Origin: Sphingomonadales bacterium Ga0077557
GTDB lineage: Bacteria; Pseudomonadota; Alphaproteobacteria; Sphingomonadales; Sphingomonadaceae
Assembly (NCBI GenBank): GCA_001464615.1
Contig: LNFI01000032.1
Location: 248,001-312,000 of the forward strand
Direction of reading: 5' to 3'
Length of the DNA stretch: 64,000 nucleotides
Below the pieces are notes generated by a model that was given only the letters and a program-made list of their open reading frames with translations, was not told where the DNA came from and did no database searches. Positions 43,070 through 51,205 of the stretch are shown here, in pieces; the first letter of the stretch is position 1, and every line of letters starts with the position of its first letter. The translations under genes were made by a program, and so were the position numbers.

Positions 43070-43878
43070 GCCGCTCGCCCCGGATCTGATGCGCCCGCTT
43101 CGCCTTCAAGCGCGCGCAGGCGACGCGCCTGTTCGCGCGGGACGGCAACAAGCGCATCGGCTTGCGCGCCGCCTTCGCCCGCGATCAGCGCGCGCGGCGT
43201 GCAATCGGCAACGACCGTGCCTGCATCCATCACCAGCACGCGGTCCGCCAGCAGCAATGCTTCGGCCATGTCGTGGGTGACCATGATCGTGGTGAGCGCG
43301 AGCCGATCGTGCAGCCGCCTTATCGCCTCACCCAGTTGATCGCGCGTCACAGGATCGAGCGCGCCAAAGGGCTCGTCCATGATCAGCAGGCCGGGTTCGG
43401 TGGCAAGCGCGCGCGCGACGCCGACGCGCTGGCGCTGGCCGCCTGAAAGCGCATCGGGTGTCCGCGCGCCGAAATCGAGGGGTAGATCGACCAGGTCGAG
43501 CAGTTCAGCGACCCTGGCGGCATTGTCTTTCTTCCCGGCCAGCCGCAGCCCGATGGCGATATTTTCCGCAACGGTCATATGCGGAAAAAGCCCGATATTC
43601 TGGAAGATATAGCCGATCCGCCGACGCAGCAGATGGGCGTCTTCCTCGCCCACGGCGGTGCCGCCAACGGTCACCCGACCGGTGCTGGGGTCGACCAAGC
43701 GGTTGATCATCTTGAGCAGCGTCGACTTGCCCGATCCCGAGCTGCCGACCAGCGCGACAAAGCTGCCCGCGGCAATCTCAATCGACACGTTGCTGACAGC
43801 CGTCGCGCCGCCCGGATACTGTTTCGAAACGCGCTCGAAAGCGACCGAAGGACCAAGACTGCGCGATTCTTGTGGCAT
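43066..43878 (-). CDS. osmoprotectant-type ABC transporter ATP-binding protein
   Basis: A 270-residue ATPase with Walker A VGSSGSGKST, signature LSGGQRQRVG, Walker B GLLIMDEPFGALDP and switch MVTHDMAEA. The QNIGLFPHMTVAENI Q-loop matches the ProV/OpuCA import subclass. No C-terminal CBS domains are present; the protein ends soon after the ATPase core, so ionic-strength sensing of the OpuA kind is not expected. It is the first gene of a two-gene minus-strand unit with the permease-binding fusion, and is divergent from the SDR gene. Confidence 0.92.
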   Translation of the reverse strand: MPQESRSLGPSVAFERVSKQYPGGATAVSNVSIEIAAGSFVALVGSSGSGKSTLLKMINRLVDPSTGRVTVGGTAVGEEDAHLLRRRIGYIFQNIGLFPHMTVAENIAIGLRLAGKKDNAARVAELLDLVDLPLDFGARTPDALSGGQRQRVGVARALATEPGLLIMDEPFGALDPVTRDQLGEAIRRLHDRLALTTIMVTHDMAEALLLADRVLVMDAGTVVADCTPRALIAGEGGAQADALVAVPREQARRLRALEGEAGASDPGRAA

Positions 43879-43962
43879 CGTCTGCGGTGATGCGGGATGA
43901 AGCGCGCGGCGTCAAACGCCGATGGGGGCGGACAGCGACGCCGCAGATGAGGGATGGCACGG

Positions 43963-44748
43963 ATGACCAAGGCAATTTTCATCACCGGCGGTGGATCAGG
44001 GATTGGCCGGGCGGTCGCCGTCTATTTCGGCGCGCGTGGCTGGCGCGTGGGGCTGGCCGATGTCAACGAAGCGGGCATGGCGGAGACGGCCGCGCAGCTG
44101 CCGACCGGCATGGCGCATGTCTATAAGATGGACGTGCGCGATCGTGACGCGTGGATCGCCTGCCTGGATGATTTTACCGAGGAAGCGGGCGGCAGGCTCG
44201 ACGTGTTGTTCAACAATGCCGGCATCGGCACAGGTGGGCCATTCGCGCAGGCGACCTTCGACGATATCGACCGGACGATCGCGATCAACTTCACGGGTGT
44301 CGTCAATGGCGCGCGGATCGGCCATGCCTATCTGGCGCGAACGCCCGGATCGTGCTTGCTTAACACGGCATCTGCCTCTGCCATTTACGGGTCGGCGGGG
44401 CTGACGGTCTATTCCGCGACCAAGTTCGCGGTGCGCGCGCTGAGCGAGGCGCTGGACGGCGAATGGGCGGCCGATGGCATCAAGGTGCGCAATCTGGTGC
44501 CGAGCTTCATCGAAACGCCGCTGCTCGATGGTGTGGCGGGCGGCACCAACCGATCGATCCGCGAGACGGTAACGGGCGCGGGACTGGAACTGACGCCTGC
44601 CAGCGACGTGGCCGCGGCGGCCTGGGCAGCGGTGCATAGCGACAAGGTCCACACCTATGTCGGCAAGACCGCCCACCGCATGGCCTTTGCCGCGCGCTGG
44701 CTGCCGGGAATCCTGCGCAAGCAGATGCGGCGCGGGGTGGCAACCTGA
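43963..44748 (+). CDS. short-chain dehydrogenase/reductase (SDR)
   Basis: A 261-residue classical SDR. The nucleotide-binding motif is TGGGSGIGRAV at the N-terminus, NNAGIG is at about residue 85, and the catalytic Ser and YSATK are near residues 140-155. ATG at 43963 is preferred because GAGGG ends 9 bases upstream; the ATG at 43954 is immediately next to it. The C-terminal WLPGILRKQMRRG end is common among SDRs in sphingomonads. NAD(P)H preference and substrate are unknown. It converges with the pterin dehydratase gene across repeat C. Confidence 0.92.
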   Translation: MTKAIFITGGGSGIGRAVAVYFGARGWRVGLADVNEAGMAETAAQLPTGMAHVYKMDVRDRDAWIACLDDFTEEAGGRLDVLFNNAGIGTGGPFAQATFDDIDRTIAINFTGVVNGARIGHAYLARTPGSCLLNTASASAIYGSAGLTVYSATKFAVRALSEALDGEWAADGIKVRNLVPSFIETPLLDGVAGGTNRSIRETVTGAGLELTPASDVAAAAWAAVHSDKVHTYVGKTAHRMAFAARWLPGILRKQMRRGVAT

Positions 44749-44769
44749 AGGGCGATAACTTTACCGTGA

Positions 44770-44847
44770 CCGTTCGTGCTGAGCGAAGTCGAAGCACCTT
44801 GCGCAGCACCTGTGGCGTGTCCTTCGACTTCGCTCAGGACGAACGGG
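44770..44847. repeat. dispersed palindromic element, copy C
   Basis: Core arms CGTTCGTGCTGAGCGAAGTC and GACTTCGCTCAGGACGAACG with a loop of about 38 bases. It shares the TGAGCGAAGTCGAAG arm with copies A, B and D. It lies between convergent genes, where it could terminate transcription from both sides. Clear matching outer arms are not seen in this copy. Confidence 0.8.
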
Positions 44848-44878
44848 CTCTTTTCAAAGGTCGTGGCATCATCCGGCC

Positions 44879-45169
44879 TCAGTCGACCAGCCCGTCGATC
44901 GCCTGGGCCAGATCAATATCGCGGTGGCTGAGGCCGCCTGCGTCATGGGTGGTCAGTAATATTTCGACGCGGTTCCACACATTGGACCATTCGGGGTGAT
45001 GATCGGCCTTTTCGGCAAGCAACGCGACCCGGCTCATGAATCCGAACGCCTCGACGAAATCGGCAAAGGCAAAACTCCGGGTGATGGCGTCGCGGCCTTC
45101 GTCAAAATCCCAATCTGGCAGGCCGTCCAGCGCCTCGCCGCGTTCTGCCTCACTCAGCTGCTCGATCAT
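44879..45169 (-). CDS. phhB: 4a-hydroxytetrahydrobiopterin dehydratase
   Basis: A 96-residue protein of normal family length. The signature [17 protein letters not shown] followed by [17 protein letters not shown] contains the two catalytic histidines (HHPEW) and the third in the THDAGGLS loop. It recycles the pterin cofactor of aromatic amino acid hydroxylases, although no phenylalanine hydroxylase gene lies in this window. ATG at 45169 has AAGGGG 6 bases upstream; an ATG at 45175 two codons earlier is adjacent to it. Confidence 0.93.
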   Translation of the reverse strand: MIEQLSEAERGEALDGLPDWDFDEGRDAITRSFAFADFVEAFGFMSRVALLAEKADHHPEWSNVWNRVEILLTTHDAGGLSHRDIDLAQAIDGLVD

Positions 45170-45204
45170 GGTCATCCCCTTGCCGTGGCTTTGCGGTCCG
45201 GCCT

Positions 45205-45618
45205 ATGGCGGTCGGCATGACGGGGCAAGCACCGAGTGCAGAGGAGATTGAGCGGTTGGCGCGCCATGTGCTCGCGCGGCTGCTGGATCCGTTCGCGGCT
45301 CATGTTGCCGATATCGTCCTGATCGTTGAGGAGTTCGCCGACGAAGAAACGCTCGCCGAGCTTGAAATTGATGATCCGTTCGGCCTGACCGGGCTGTATC
45401 ACGGCCAGCCCGTGGGCGAGAAAAGCAGCATGCAATCAGGCGCGCTGCCCGATCGCATTCATCTCTATCGCCGCCCGATCCTGGATGAATGGTGCGATAC
45501 CGGCGTCGATCTCAAGGCGCTTGTCACCCATGTCGTGGTGCATGAGGTTGGCCATCATTTTGGGCTGTCGGATGCCGATATGCACGCGCTTGAACATGAT
45601 GGGGACCATCAGGCTTGA
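45205..45618 (+). CDS. zincin-like metallopeptidase family protein
   Basis: A 137-residue protein with the motif HEVGHHFGLSD near the C-terminus, the HExxHHFG form of the small zincin-like family (Zincin_1, formerly DUF1025). It is an acidic, compact protein with no signal peptide. A peptidase activity is assumed from the motif, though activity in this family is little characterised. ATG at 45205 is used; a second in-frame ATG at 45217 is possible because no clear ribosome site distinguishes them. Its stop overlaps the TTG start of ccmA. Confidence 0.85.
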   Translation: MAVGMTGQAPSAEEIERLARHVLARLLDPFAAHVADIVLIVEEFADEETLAELEIDDPFGLTGLYHGQPVGEKSSMQSGALPDRIHLYRRPILDEWCDTGVDLKALVTHVVVHEVGHHFGLSDADMHALEHDGDHQA

Positions 45619-46199
45619 GCGGTCTGGCATTCGATCAGGTCGCCTGCACGCGCGGTGGGCGATTGCTCTTCGAGAATGTCTCGTTCGCGCTTGCTGGCGG
45701 CGATGCGCTGGTGGTCAGCGGGCCAAATGGGGTCGGTAAATCCAGCCTGATCCGAATCGCCGCCGGGTTACTCACACCGTCAGCGGGGACGGTGACTGGC
45801 GGCGTGGCGCGCGCTTATTTGGCTGAGGCGCATGCGCTCGATCCAGAGCGGACGCTGGCCGATGCGCTGCTATTCTGGGCGCGGATCGATGGCGCGGGGC
45901 GGGCGGAGGTTGCCGCTGCACTGGCGGAAATCGGGCTTGCCCATATTGCCAACGTGCCGGTGCGGTTGCTGTCGACCGGGCAGCGGCGCCGCGCGGCGCT
46001 GGCGCCGCTGATCGCCGGGGGTGCGCCCGTCTGGTTGCTCGACGAGCCAGCGAGTGGGCTGGATGTGGCATCAGTGGCCCGGCTGGGCGACATTATCGCT
46101 GCGCACCGCGCGCGCGGCGGCGCCCTGGTGGTTGCGACCCATCAGCCGATCCTGTTGCCCGGTGCGCAGGAGATCATGTTGGCGGGCGTGACGCTATGA
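45615..46199 (+). CDS. ccmA: heme exporter ATP-binding protein CcmA
   Basis: A 194-residue ABC ATPase of the short CcmA type. Walker A is SGPNGVGKSS, the signature LSTGQRRRAAL and Walker B WLLDEPASGLD. It works with CcmB, CcmC and CcmD in cytochrome c maturation system I to release holo-CcmE. The start appears to be TTG at 45615, which overlaps the preceding stop (TTGA); no nearby ATG fits the conserved N-terminus. Coupled by ATGA overlap to ccmB. Confidence 0.92.
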   Translation: MSGLAFDQVACTRGGRLLFENVSFALAGGDALVVSGPNGVGKSSLIRIAAGLLTPSAGTVTGGVARAYLAEAHALDPERTLADALLFWARIDGAGRAEVAAALAEIGLAHIANVPVRLLSTGQRRRAALAPLIAGGAPVWLLDEPASGLDVASVARLGDIIAAHRARGGALVVATHQPILLPGAQEIMLAGVTL

Positions 46200-46834
46200 T
46201 GCTGTCGCTGATCCTGCGCGATAGTCGCCGCGCCTGGAGCGGCGGGGGCGCTGTGTTTCCGGTCGCTTTCTTCCTGCTGGCCTGCATCCTGTTCCCGTTC
46301 GGAATCGGGCCGGACCGGGTGCTGCTGGCGCGGATCGGCGGGGGGGTGATCTGGGCGGCGGCATTGCTGGCGGCGCTGTTGCCGGTCGAACGGCTGGTTT
46401 CGCCCGATGCCGATGCCGGCGTGCTTGATCAGATTGCGGTGCGCGGGTGTTCGATGGTCGAAGTGGCGGGGGCCAAGATCGTCGCGCACTGGCTGAGCTT
46501 TGGGCCTCCATTGATGCTGGCGGCGGTGATCGCGGCGGGCTTGCTCGGCATCGATGCGGCAGCGCTGGGCGCGATTGAACTGGGATTGCTGATCGGCACC
46601 CCCGGCCTTGCCGCGCTCGCGGTGGCGACATCGGCGCTGGTCGCGGGTTTACGGGGGGCGAGTTCGGTCGCCGGGCTGGTGATGCTGCCGCTCGCGGTGC
46701 CGCTGCTGATCTTCGGCGCGGGATCGATTGAGGGCGGGGCAGGGGCGCTCAAATTGCTGGGCGCAGTGACCTTATTGCTGGTGGCGGGCGCGCCGTTTCT
46801 GGCGGCGGCGGCGATTCGGGTGGGGCGGGAATGA
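46196..46834 (+). CDS. ccmB: heme exporter permease CcmB
   Basis: A 212-residue membrane protein with about six helices. ILRDSRRAWSGGGAVFPVAFF at the N-terminus and PLAVPLLIFGAGSIE in the fifth helix are typical CcmB segments, and ERLVSPDADAGVLDQIAVRG is the cytoplasmic loop. It forms an ABC complex with CcmA in cytochrome c maturation. Unlike the common order, ccmC does not follow; instead a small cytochrome c gene begins 137 bases downstream. Confidence 0.93.
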   Translation: MMLSLILRDSRRAWSGGGAVFPVAFFLLACILFPFGIGPDRVLLARIGGGVIWAAALLAALLPVERLVSPDADAGVLDQIAVRGCSMVEVAGAKIVAHWLSFGPPLMLAAVIAAGLLGIDAAALGAIELGLLIGTPGLAALAVATSALVAGLRGASSVAGLVMLPLAVPLLIFGAGSIEGGAGALKLLGAVTLLLVAGAPFLAAAAIRVGRE

Positions 46835-46971
46835 AGCAACGTCACGCGATGAGCGCGAAAGGGCACCGCCACCAGCCTCGTCCGGTGACGCCGATGATTC
46901 ATTCAGCGCTTGATTGCGTCTCACGGCCCGTTAGATTGGGACGCAACGTCACTCTCAGGAACGAAACCAAC

Positions 46972-47361
46972 ATGATCAGGTGCCTGCTTCCCGTTGCTCT
47001 CGCTGCCACAGTCGTGGCTATCCCTGCCGCTGCCCAGACGGCGCCACCCATGCCAGTGGGCAATGCGGCTGCGGGCGCCAAGGTTTTTGTCCAATGCAAG
47101 ACGTGCCATGTGACCGATAAGGGCGTGAACCGGATCGGGCCGTCACTGGCGGGAGTCGTTGGCCGCAAGTCCGGGACTGTGCCGGGCTACAAATACTCTG
47201 CCGCAAACCTGAAGAGCGGTGTGGTTTGGACAGCGCCAACGCTTTACAAATATCTCGAAGCGCCAATGAAGTTCATGCCCGGCACCAAGATGACCTTTGG
47301 CGGCCTGAAGAAGCCGCAGGACCGTGCGGACGTGATCGCCTTTCTGAAGACCAAGCCCTGA
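46972..47361 (+). CDS. small periplasmic class I cytochrome c
   Basis: A 129-residue protein with a signal peptide (MIRCLLPVALAATVVAIPAA, cleavage near AAAQ). The single heme motif CKTCH is at C42-C45-H46, and the distal ligand is probably a Met in FMPGTKMTF. NRIGPSLAGVVGRKSG and GYKYSAANL are typical of mitochondrial-type or c2-like cytochromes. It could deliver electrons to the aa3 oxidase encoded at 51-56 kb. ATG at 46972 is preferred since the signal starts there and CAGGA precedes it; an in-frame extension overlaps ccmB and lacks meaning. Confidence 0.92.
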   Translation: MIRCLLPVALAATVVAIPAAAQTAPPMPVGNAAAGAKVFVQCKTCHVTDKGVNRIGPSLAGVVGRKSGTVPGYKYSAANLKSGVVWTAPTLYKYLEAPMKFMPGTKMTFGGLKKPQDRADVIAFLKTKP

Positions 47362-47371
47362 TCGCAGCGTT

Positions 47372-47412
47372 GACGCGGTAAAGCACGGGCCTAAGCCCTA
47401 CTTTACCGCGTC
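47372..47412. terminator. bidirectional hairpin terminator
   Basis: GACGCGGTAAAG and CTTTACCGCGTC form perfect 12-base outer arms, with an inner GGGC/GCCC pair around CTAA. It lies between convergent genes and includes the TAA stop of the methyltransferase gene. The internal AAAG/CTTT tract provides only a weak U-run, so termination efficiency is uncertain. Confidence 0.7.
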
Positions 47413-48266
47413 CACCGCGCAAAGATCGCGGTGGGGAGCAACAACCCGCGCGCTTCTTCGCGCACGGCCATTTCGCCGACCTCCACCGTACCGCCCAGAT
47501 CGGTCATCGCCTGGCGGAGGAGCTCGCCGATCGCTAGCGCCGACATGCGCACCGCGTACACCGTCAGCACCAGGAATTTGCTGTCGGCATCCATCAGCGC
47601 CCGGCAATCAGTGATGAGCGCGGGCAGATTTTCTTCCAGCCGCCAGATTTCGCCCGTGGGCCCGCGCCCGAATTTGGGGGGATCGAGGAAGATACCGTCA
47701 TAACGCTTGCCACGCCGCACTTCGCGCGCCGTGAATTTGGCGGCGTCATCGACCATCCAGCGGATCGGTCGATCGGCCATGTCGGAGAGAAAGGCGTTGG
47801 CCTTGCCCGCTTCAACTGATTTTTTCGATGCATCGACATGCGTCATCCGCGCGCCCTTTGCTGCCAAGGCAAGCGTGCCGACACCAGTATAGCCGAACAG
47901 ATTCAGGACCTCGGCGCCCTCGGCAACATGATCCCGCATCCAGGCCCATTGCGGGGCCATATCCGGGAAGAAGGCGAGGTGGCGGAAGGGGGTGTTCTGG
48001 GCGAGGAAAAGCAGCTCCTCCCAGCGGATATGCCAGCCGCCGCGCGGGACGTCTTTGGACAGATGCCAGCGCCCGCCACCCTCTTCGTCAGACGCACCGA
48101 TAAAGTCGCCATCGGCCTCCCAATGGTCCGATGCGGGTGCCCACATTGCTTGCGGTTCAGGGCGGATGAAGCGGAAGCGGCCATAGCGCTCAAGCTTGCG
48201 GCCATCGCCGCTATCAACCAGGCCGTAATCTGCCCAGGGTTCGCCGATCAGCGTGATCAGCGTCAC
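47403..48266 (-). CDS. SAM-dependent methyltransferase, RlmI-like (PF10672 type)
   Basis: A 287-residue methyltransferase. EVLNLFGYTGVGTLALAAKG is motif I, VDASKKSVEAGKANAFLSD the next block, and FLDPPKFGRG the DPPK catalytic loop, all typical of 23S rRNA m5C-type RlmI/YwbD relatives. It lacks an N-terminal PUA domain, being shorter than E. coli RlmI (about 396 residues). It overlaps the thrC gene end by 4 bases, placing it last in the minus-strand cytochrome oxidase run. The target nucleotide is not established. Confidence 0.88.
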   Translation of the reverse strand: MTLITLIGEPWADYGLVDSGDGRKLERYGRFRFIRPEPQAMWAPASDHWEADGDFIGASDEEGGGRWHLSKDVPRGGWHIRWEELLFLAQNTPFRHLAFFPDMAPQWAWMRDHVAEGAEVLNLFGYTGVGTLALAAKGARMTHVDASKKSVEAGKANAFLSDMADRPIRWMVDDAAKFTAREVRRGKRYDGIFLDPPKFGRGPTGEIWRLEENLPALITDCRALMDADSKFLVLTVYAVRMSALAIGELLRQAMTDLGGTVEVGEMAVREEARGLLLPTAIFARWTR

Positions 48267-49660
48267 CGCGGTGTTGCCCTTGCAGCGATGTATTCGGTTA
48301 CGTCGGCGAAGCGGGTGGGCAGGCTGGCAAATCGCTCCTCGCGATCATACAGATTGCCGATCCGGGCCGGCAGGGCTGGCCGCATGCCGGTGGCCCGCTC
48401 AACAGCATCGCCAAATTTGGCCGGGTGCGCGGTGGCAAGCGTGACCACTGGCACATCGCCCAGATCGGCGCGGCGCGCAGCGGCCAGACCGATCGCGCTG
48501 TGGGGATCAATTGTCTGCCCGGCATCGCTATGCGCCCAGCGCATGGCCAGCGCCATATCGTCCAGCCCGATCCGGTCGCTGGTGAACAGCGTAGCCGCGC
48601 CTTGGAGCTGAGCATTGGTGAGCCGCATGGCCTTGCTGCTCTCAAAACCGTGCAACTGGGTGGCCAGCGCTGGGCCGTCGCGCCCGCCCAGATCGAACAA
48701 TAGGCGTTCGAAATTGCTGCTGACCTGAATGTCCATTGACGGGCTCGGCGTCGGCACCACCGTCCCCTGGCTATAATCCCCGGTGCTGAGCGCGCGGTGG
48801 AGAATGTCATTGACGTTGGTGGCGACGATCAGCTTGGCGATCGGCAGGCCCATTTTGGCAGCGACATAGCCGGCAAAGACATCCCCGAAATTGCCTGTCG
48901 GCACAGAAAAGGCGATTGGACGTTCGGGTGCGCCCAATCGGACAGCGGCGTAGAAATAATAGACGATCTGCGCCATCAACCGCGCCCAGTTGATCGAGTT
49001 CACCGCTGATAGGGCGAAACGCCCGGAAAAATCAGCATCGTTGAACATTGCCTTCACCAACGCCTGCGCATCGTCGAAGCTCGCGCCCTCCAGCGCGATA
49101 TTGTGGATATTGGGGGCGAGCACCGTCGTCATCTGGCGGCGCTGAACATCGGAAACGCGGCCCTTGGGATGGAGCATGAAGACCTCGACGCCCATCCGCC
49201 CGGCCAGCGCATCAATCGCGGCCGATCCGGTATCGCCGCTGGTCGCGCCAATCACCGTCAACTGCTTGTCCGTGCCGGCCAGAAACCGTTCGAACAACAG
49301 CCCGACCAGCTGGAGCGCGACATCCTTGAAAGCAAGCGTCGGCCCGTGGAAGAGTTCGAGCAGCCAGTGGCGTTGATCAAGCTGGACCAGCGGCGTGACG
49401 GCGGCATGGGCGAAGCGGCCATAGGCCTGAGTGCACATGGCCTTCAGTTCTTCCTGCGTCATTGTGTCGCCAATGAACGGCGCCATCACCGCGACGGCGG
49501 TATCGACATAGGAAAGTCCGCGCAGCCCAGCGATTTCGTCGGCGGTTACCTGCGGCCATGCCTCAGGCAGGTAAAGACCGCCATCGCTGGCAAGACCTGC
49601 CAGCGTGACCTGTTCGAAATCGAGGATGGGGGCCGTCCCCCTGGTGCTGATATAGCGCAT
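48263..49660 (-). CDS. thrC: threonine synthase
   Basis: A 465-residue PLP enzyme converting O-phospho-L-homoserine to threonine. MRYISTRGTAPILDFEQ is a classic N-terminus. The PLP lysine lies in HGPTLAFKDVALQL, and TVIGATSGDTGSAAIDAL binds phosphate. The long form matches the class found in proteobacteria. ATG at 49660 is chosen; the open frame further upstream runs into the surf1 end without family similarity. A 44-base gap separates it from surf1 on the same strand. In sphingomonads thrC commonly trails the cytochrome oxidase genes, as I recall it. Confidence 0.95.
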   Translation of the reverse strand: MRYISTRGTAPILDFEQVTLAGLASDGGLYLPEAWPQVTADEIAGLRGLSYVDTAVAVMAPFIGDTMTQEELKAMCTQAYGRFAHAAVTPLVQLDQRHWLLELFHGPTLAFKDVALQLVGLLFERFLAGTDKQLTVIGATSGDTGSAAIDALAGRMGVEVFMLHPKGRVSDVQRRQMTTVLAPNIHNIALEGASFDDAQALVKAMFNDADFSGRFALSAVNSINWARLMAQIVYYFYAAVRLGAPERPIAFSVPTGNFGDVFAGYVAAKMGLPIAKLIVATNVNDILHRALSTGDYSQGTVVPTPSPSMDIQVSSNFERLLFDLGGRDGPALATQLHGFESSKAMRLTNAQLQGAATLFTSDRIGLDDMALAMRWAHSDAGQTIDPHSAIGLAAARRADLGDVPVVTLATAHPAKFGDAVERATGMRPALPARIGNLYDREERFASLPTRFADVTEYIAARATPR

Positions 49661-49704
49661 GGCCAAGCGCGTTAACCGGGCGTGCCTTGCGGCACAAGCA
49701 TCGC

Positions 49705-50325
49705 TCAGGCAGCCGGGCCGTCGTCGCCCCAGCGTCGGCGCAGCGCGAGGGCGTAAATTGCCAGCGCGATTCCGGCGAACAGGAACCACTGGACGCCATA
49801 AGCGAGATGGTTGTTAGGGATCGAGTCGATCGTCGGGCGCGGCGCGCGGGTGAAGCCCGGCGGCGGTGTATCGGCGACGATCATCAGCGTATCGGGCGTC
49901 TTGTCGAACAAATTGCCGATCAGGCTGCGATGCACGGGCGCGAGCGCGATGATGCCGCTGACCTCGCCGCCGCGCCACGCAGGTTTGGCATTGGGGTCGC
50001 GCGAAATGCCGATCTCGACGGCAAAGCCGGGCCCTTCGGCACCGGTGCGGCATTGGGCGATAAACCGCCAGCCAAAGCGGCCCGCGCCCTCCGTCTGCCA
50101 ACGGGTCGGTTCCAGGCAAAAGGCATTGGTGCGGCGATAGAGCAGCGATTTGTCGGTTGGGATGGCGGGAAAGGCGACTGGCGGGCGCGCTGGATTGGCG
50201 GCGAGCTGAGCGAGAAATGCCTCTTTCTTGGGTAGCCGATCGACGATCTGCCAGCAGCCGAGCGCAATCATTGCCGCCACCGCCAGCACAACGATCAAGG
50301 TCGCGACAATCGGCACGCGCTTCAT
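49705..50325 (-). CDS. SURF1 family cytochrome oxidase assembly protein
   Basis: A 206-residue protein with one membrane helix at each end (about residues 7-25, and 178-198 with VQWFLFAGIALAIYALALR). The core contains GCWQIVDRLPKKEAFL and the C-terminal signature IPNNHLAYGVQWF, which match SURF1/Shy1. It aids heme a insertion into oxidase subunit I. ATG at 50325 is used; an open frame further upstream is out of register with family similarity. Its start overlaps the DUF983 gene stop by 4 bases. Confidence 0.9.
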   Translation of the reverse strand: MKRVPIVATLIVVLAVAAMIALGCWQIVDRLPKKEAFLAQLAANPARPPVAFPAIPTDKSLLYRRTNAFCLEPTRWQTEGAGRFGWRFIAQCRTGAEGPGFAVEIGISRDPNAKPAWRGGEVSGIIALAPVHRSLIGNLFDKTPDTLMIVADTPPPGFTRAPRPTIDSIPNNHLAYGVQWFLFAGIALAIYALALRRRWGDDGPAA

Positions 50326-50738
50326 GCGTCTGGCTTCTTGATTCGGCCTTCGCTGGCCCTGTTGCGATATTCCAGGCTTATCAATGCGCCCTTTGAGATG
50401 CGGAGCGCTCCGACTACGCCAATCGCGGTGAGCGGGGTCCAGATCAGCAGGTGTACCCAGATTGGCGGCGCCAGGGTGAGCGTGAGCGTCACCGCGCCGA
50501 TCATCACGATCGCGCCGATAATCAGCGTGAGAAAGGCAGCTGGCCCGTCGCCTACATTGAATGCAGTCAGATCGAGCCCGCAATTTGTGCAGCGATCGGC
50601 AAATTTGATCCAGCCGACATAGAGCGTCCTGGCCCCGCAGCTAGGGCAAAGGCCGTGCAGCGCGGCCTGGAGCGGCGCTGGGCTGGAAGGTGATTGATCA
50701 GGCGCGGCCGACGCACCAGGGATCGGGCTTATAATCAA
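50322..50738 (-). CDS. DUF983 family protein
   Basis: A zinc-ribbon membrane protein. CPSCGARTLYVGWIKFADRC then CTNCG gives two CxxC pairs, and two helices follow (about GPAAFLTLIIGAIVMIGAV and WVHLLIWTPLTAIGVVGAL in outline). It is typical of the cytochrome oxidase neighbourhood in alphaproteobacteria. The start is uncertain: no ATG lies between the DUF3291 stop and the domain, so a TTG at 50738 (138 residues) overlapping the DUF3291 end is proposed; ATGs at 50792 or 50840 would overlap further. Function unknown. Confidence 0.75.
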   Translation of the reverse strand: MIISPIPGASAAPDQSPSSPAPLQAALHGLCPSCGARTLYVGWIKFADRCTNCGLDLTAFNVGDGPAAFLTLIIGAIVMIGAVTLTLTLAPPIWVHLLIWTPLTAIGVVGALRISKGALISLEYRNRASEGRIKKPDA

Positions 50739-51201
50739 CTGGCGGACCTGCAATACCTGGGATCGGGAAGCGTGCCTTGAAGGTAAAGGCATGCTGGGAC
50801 GGCCCAAACCGATCGAGCATCCAGAGCCGCGACAACGCATCGTTGATCGTCGGCAATGTGCCGGCTTCAATCCACCAGAGCGCCTGATAGGCGCCATCGA
50901 ATCGATCGAAATATTCGCGCCGACGCGCCATTTCCGGCGTGTGGGCGCTTCGATAGACGAAATCGAAAAGCGAATCGGAATCGCGCCAGACCGACATGTT
51001 CACTGCCAGCAAGGGATCGGGCGCATAGCTGATCCCCATCGCATTGCCTGCTTCGTCCTGGAGCCGCCAGACAAATCCCGGTGATTGCTCAGCCAGGGCA
51101 TTGATCCGATCCAGTGCCTCAAAAAACGGGAGGACGCGCGGATCGGGCCATGGCGCGATCAAGCGACCAATATTCACTTGCGCGATATACCAGTCGCTCA
51201 T
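50698..51201 (-). CDS. DUF3291 domain protein
   Basis: A 167-residue protein: YIAQVNIGRLIAPWPDPRV at the N-terminus, SVWRDSDSLFDFVYRSAHTP in the middle and the WWIEAGTLPTINDALSRL end are characteristic of DUF3291, an antibiotic-biosynthesis-monooxygenase-like fold. No metal or heme motif is evident. It begins 4 bases after the ctaE stop, so it lies within the oxidase transcript, where I do not expect this family. ATG at 51201 is chosen as it precedes the conserved DWYIAQ; an ATG at 51216 would overlap ctaE. Confidence 0.85.
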   Translation of the reverse strand: MSDWYIAQVNIGRLIAPWPDPRVLPFFEALDRINALAEQSPGFVWRLQDEAGNAMGISYAPDPLLAVNMSVWRDSDSLFDFVYRSAHTPEMARRREYFDRFDGAYQALWWIEAGTLPTINDALSRLWMLDRFGPSQHAFTFKARFPIPGIAGPPVDYKPDPWCVGRA

Positions 51202-51205
51202 CGCA

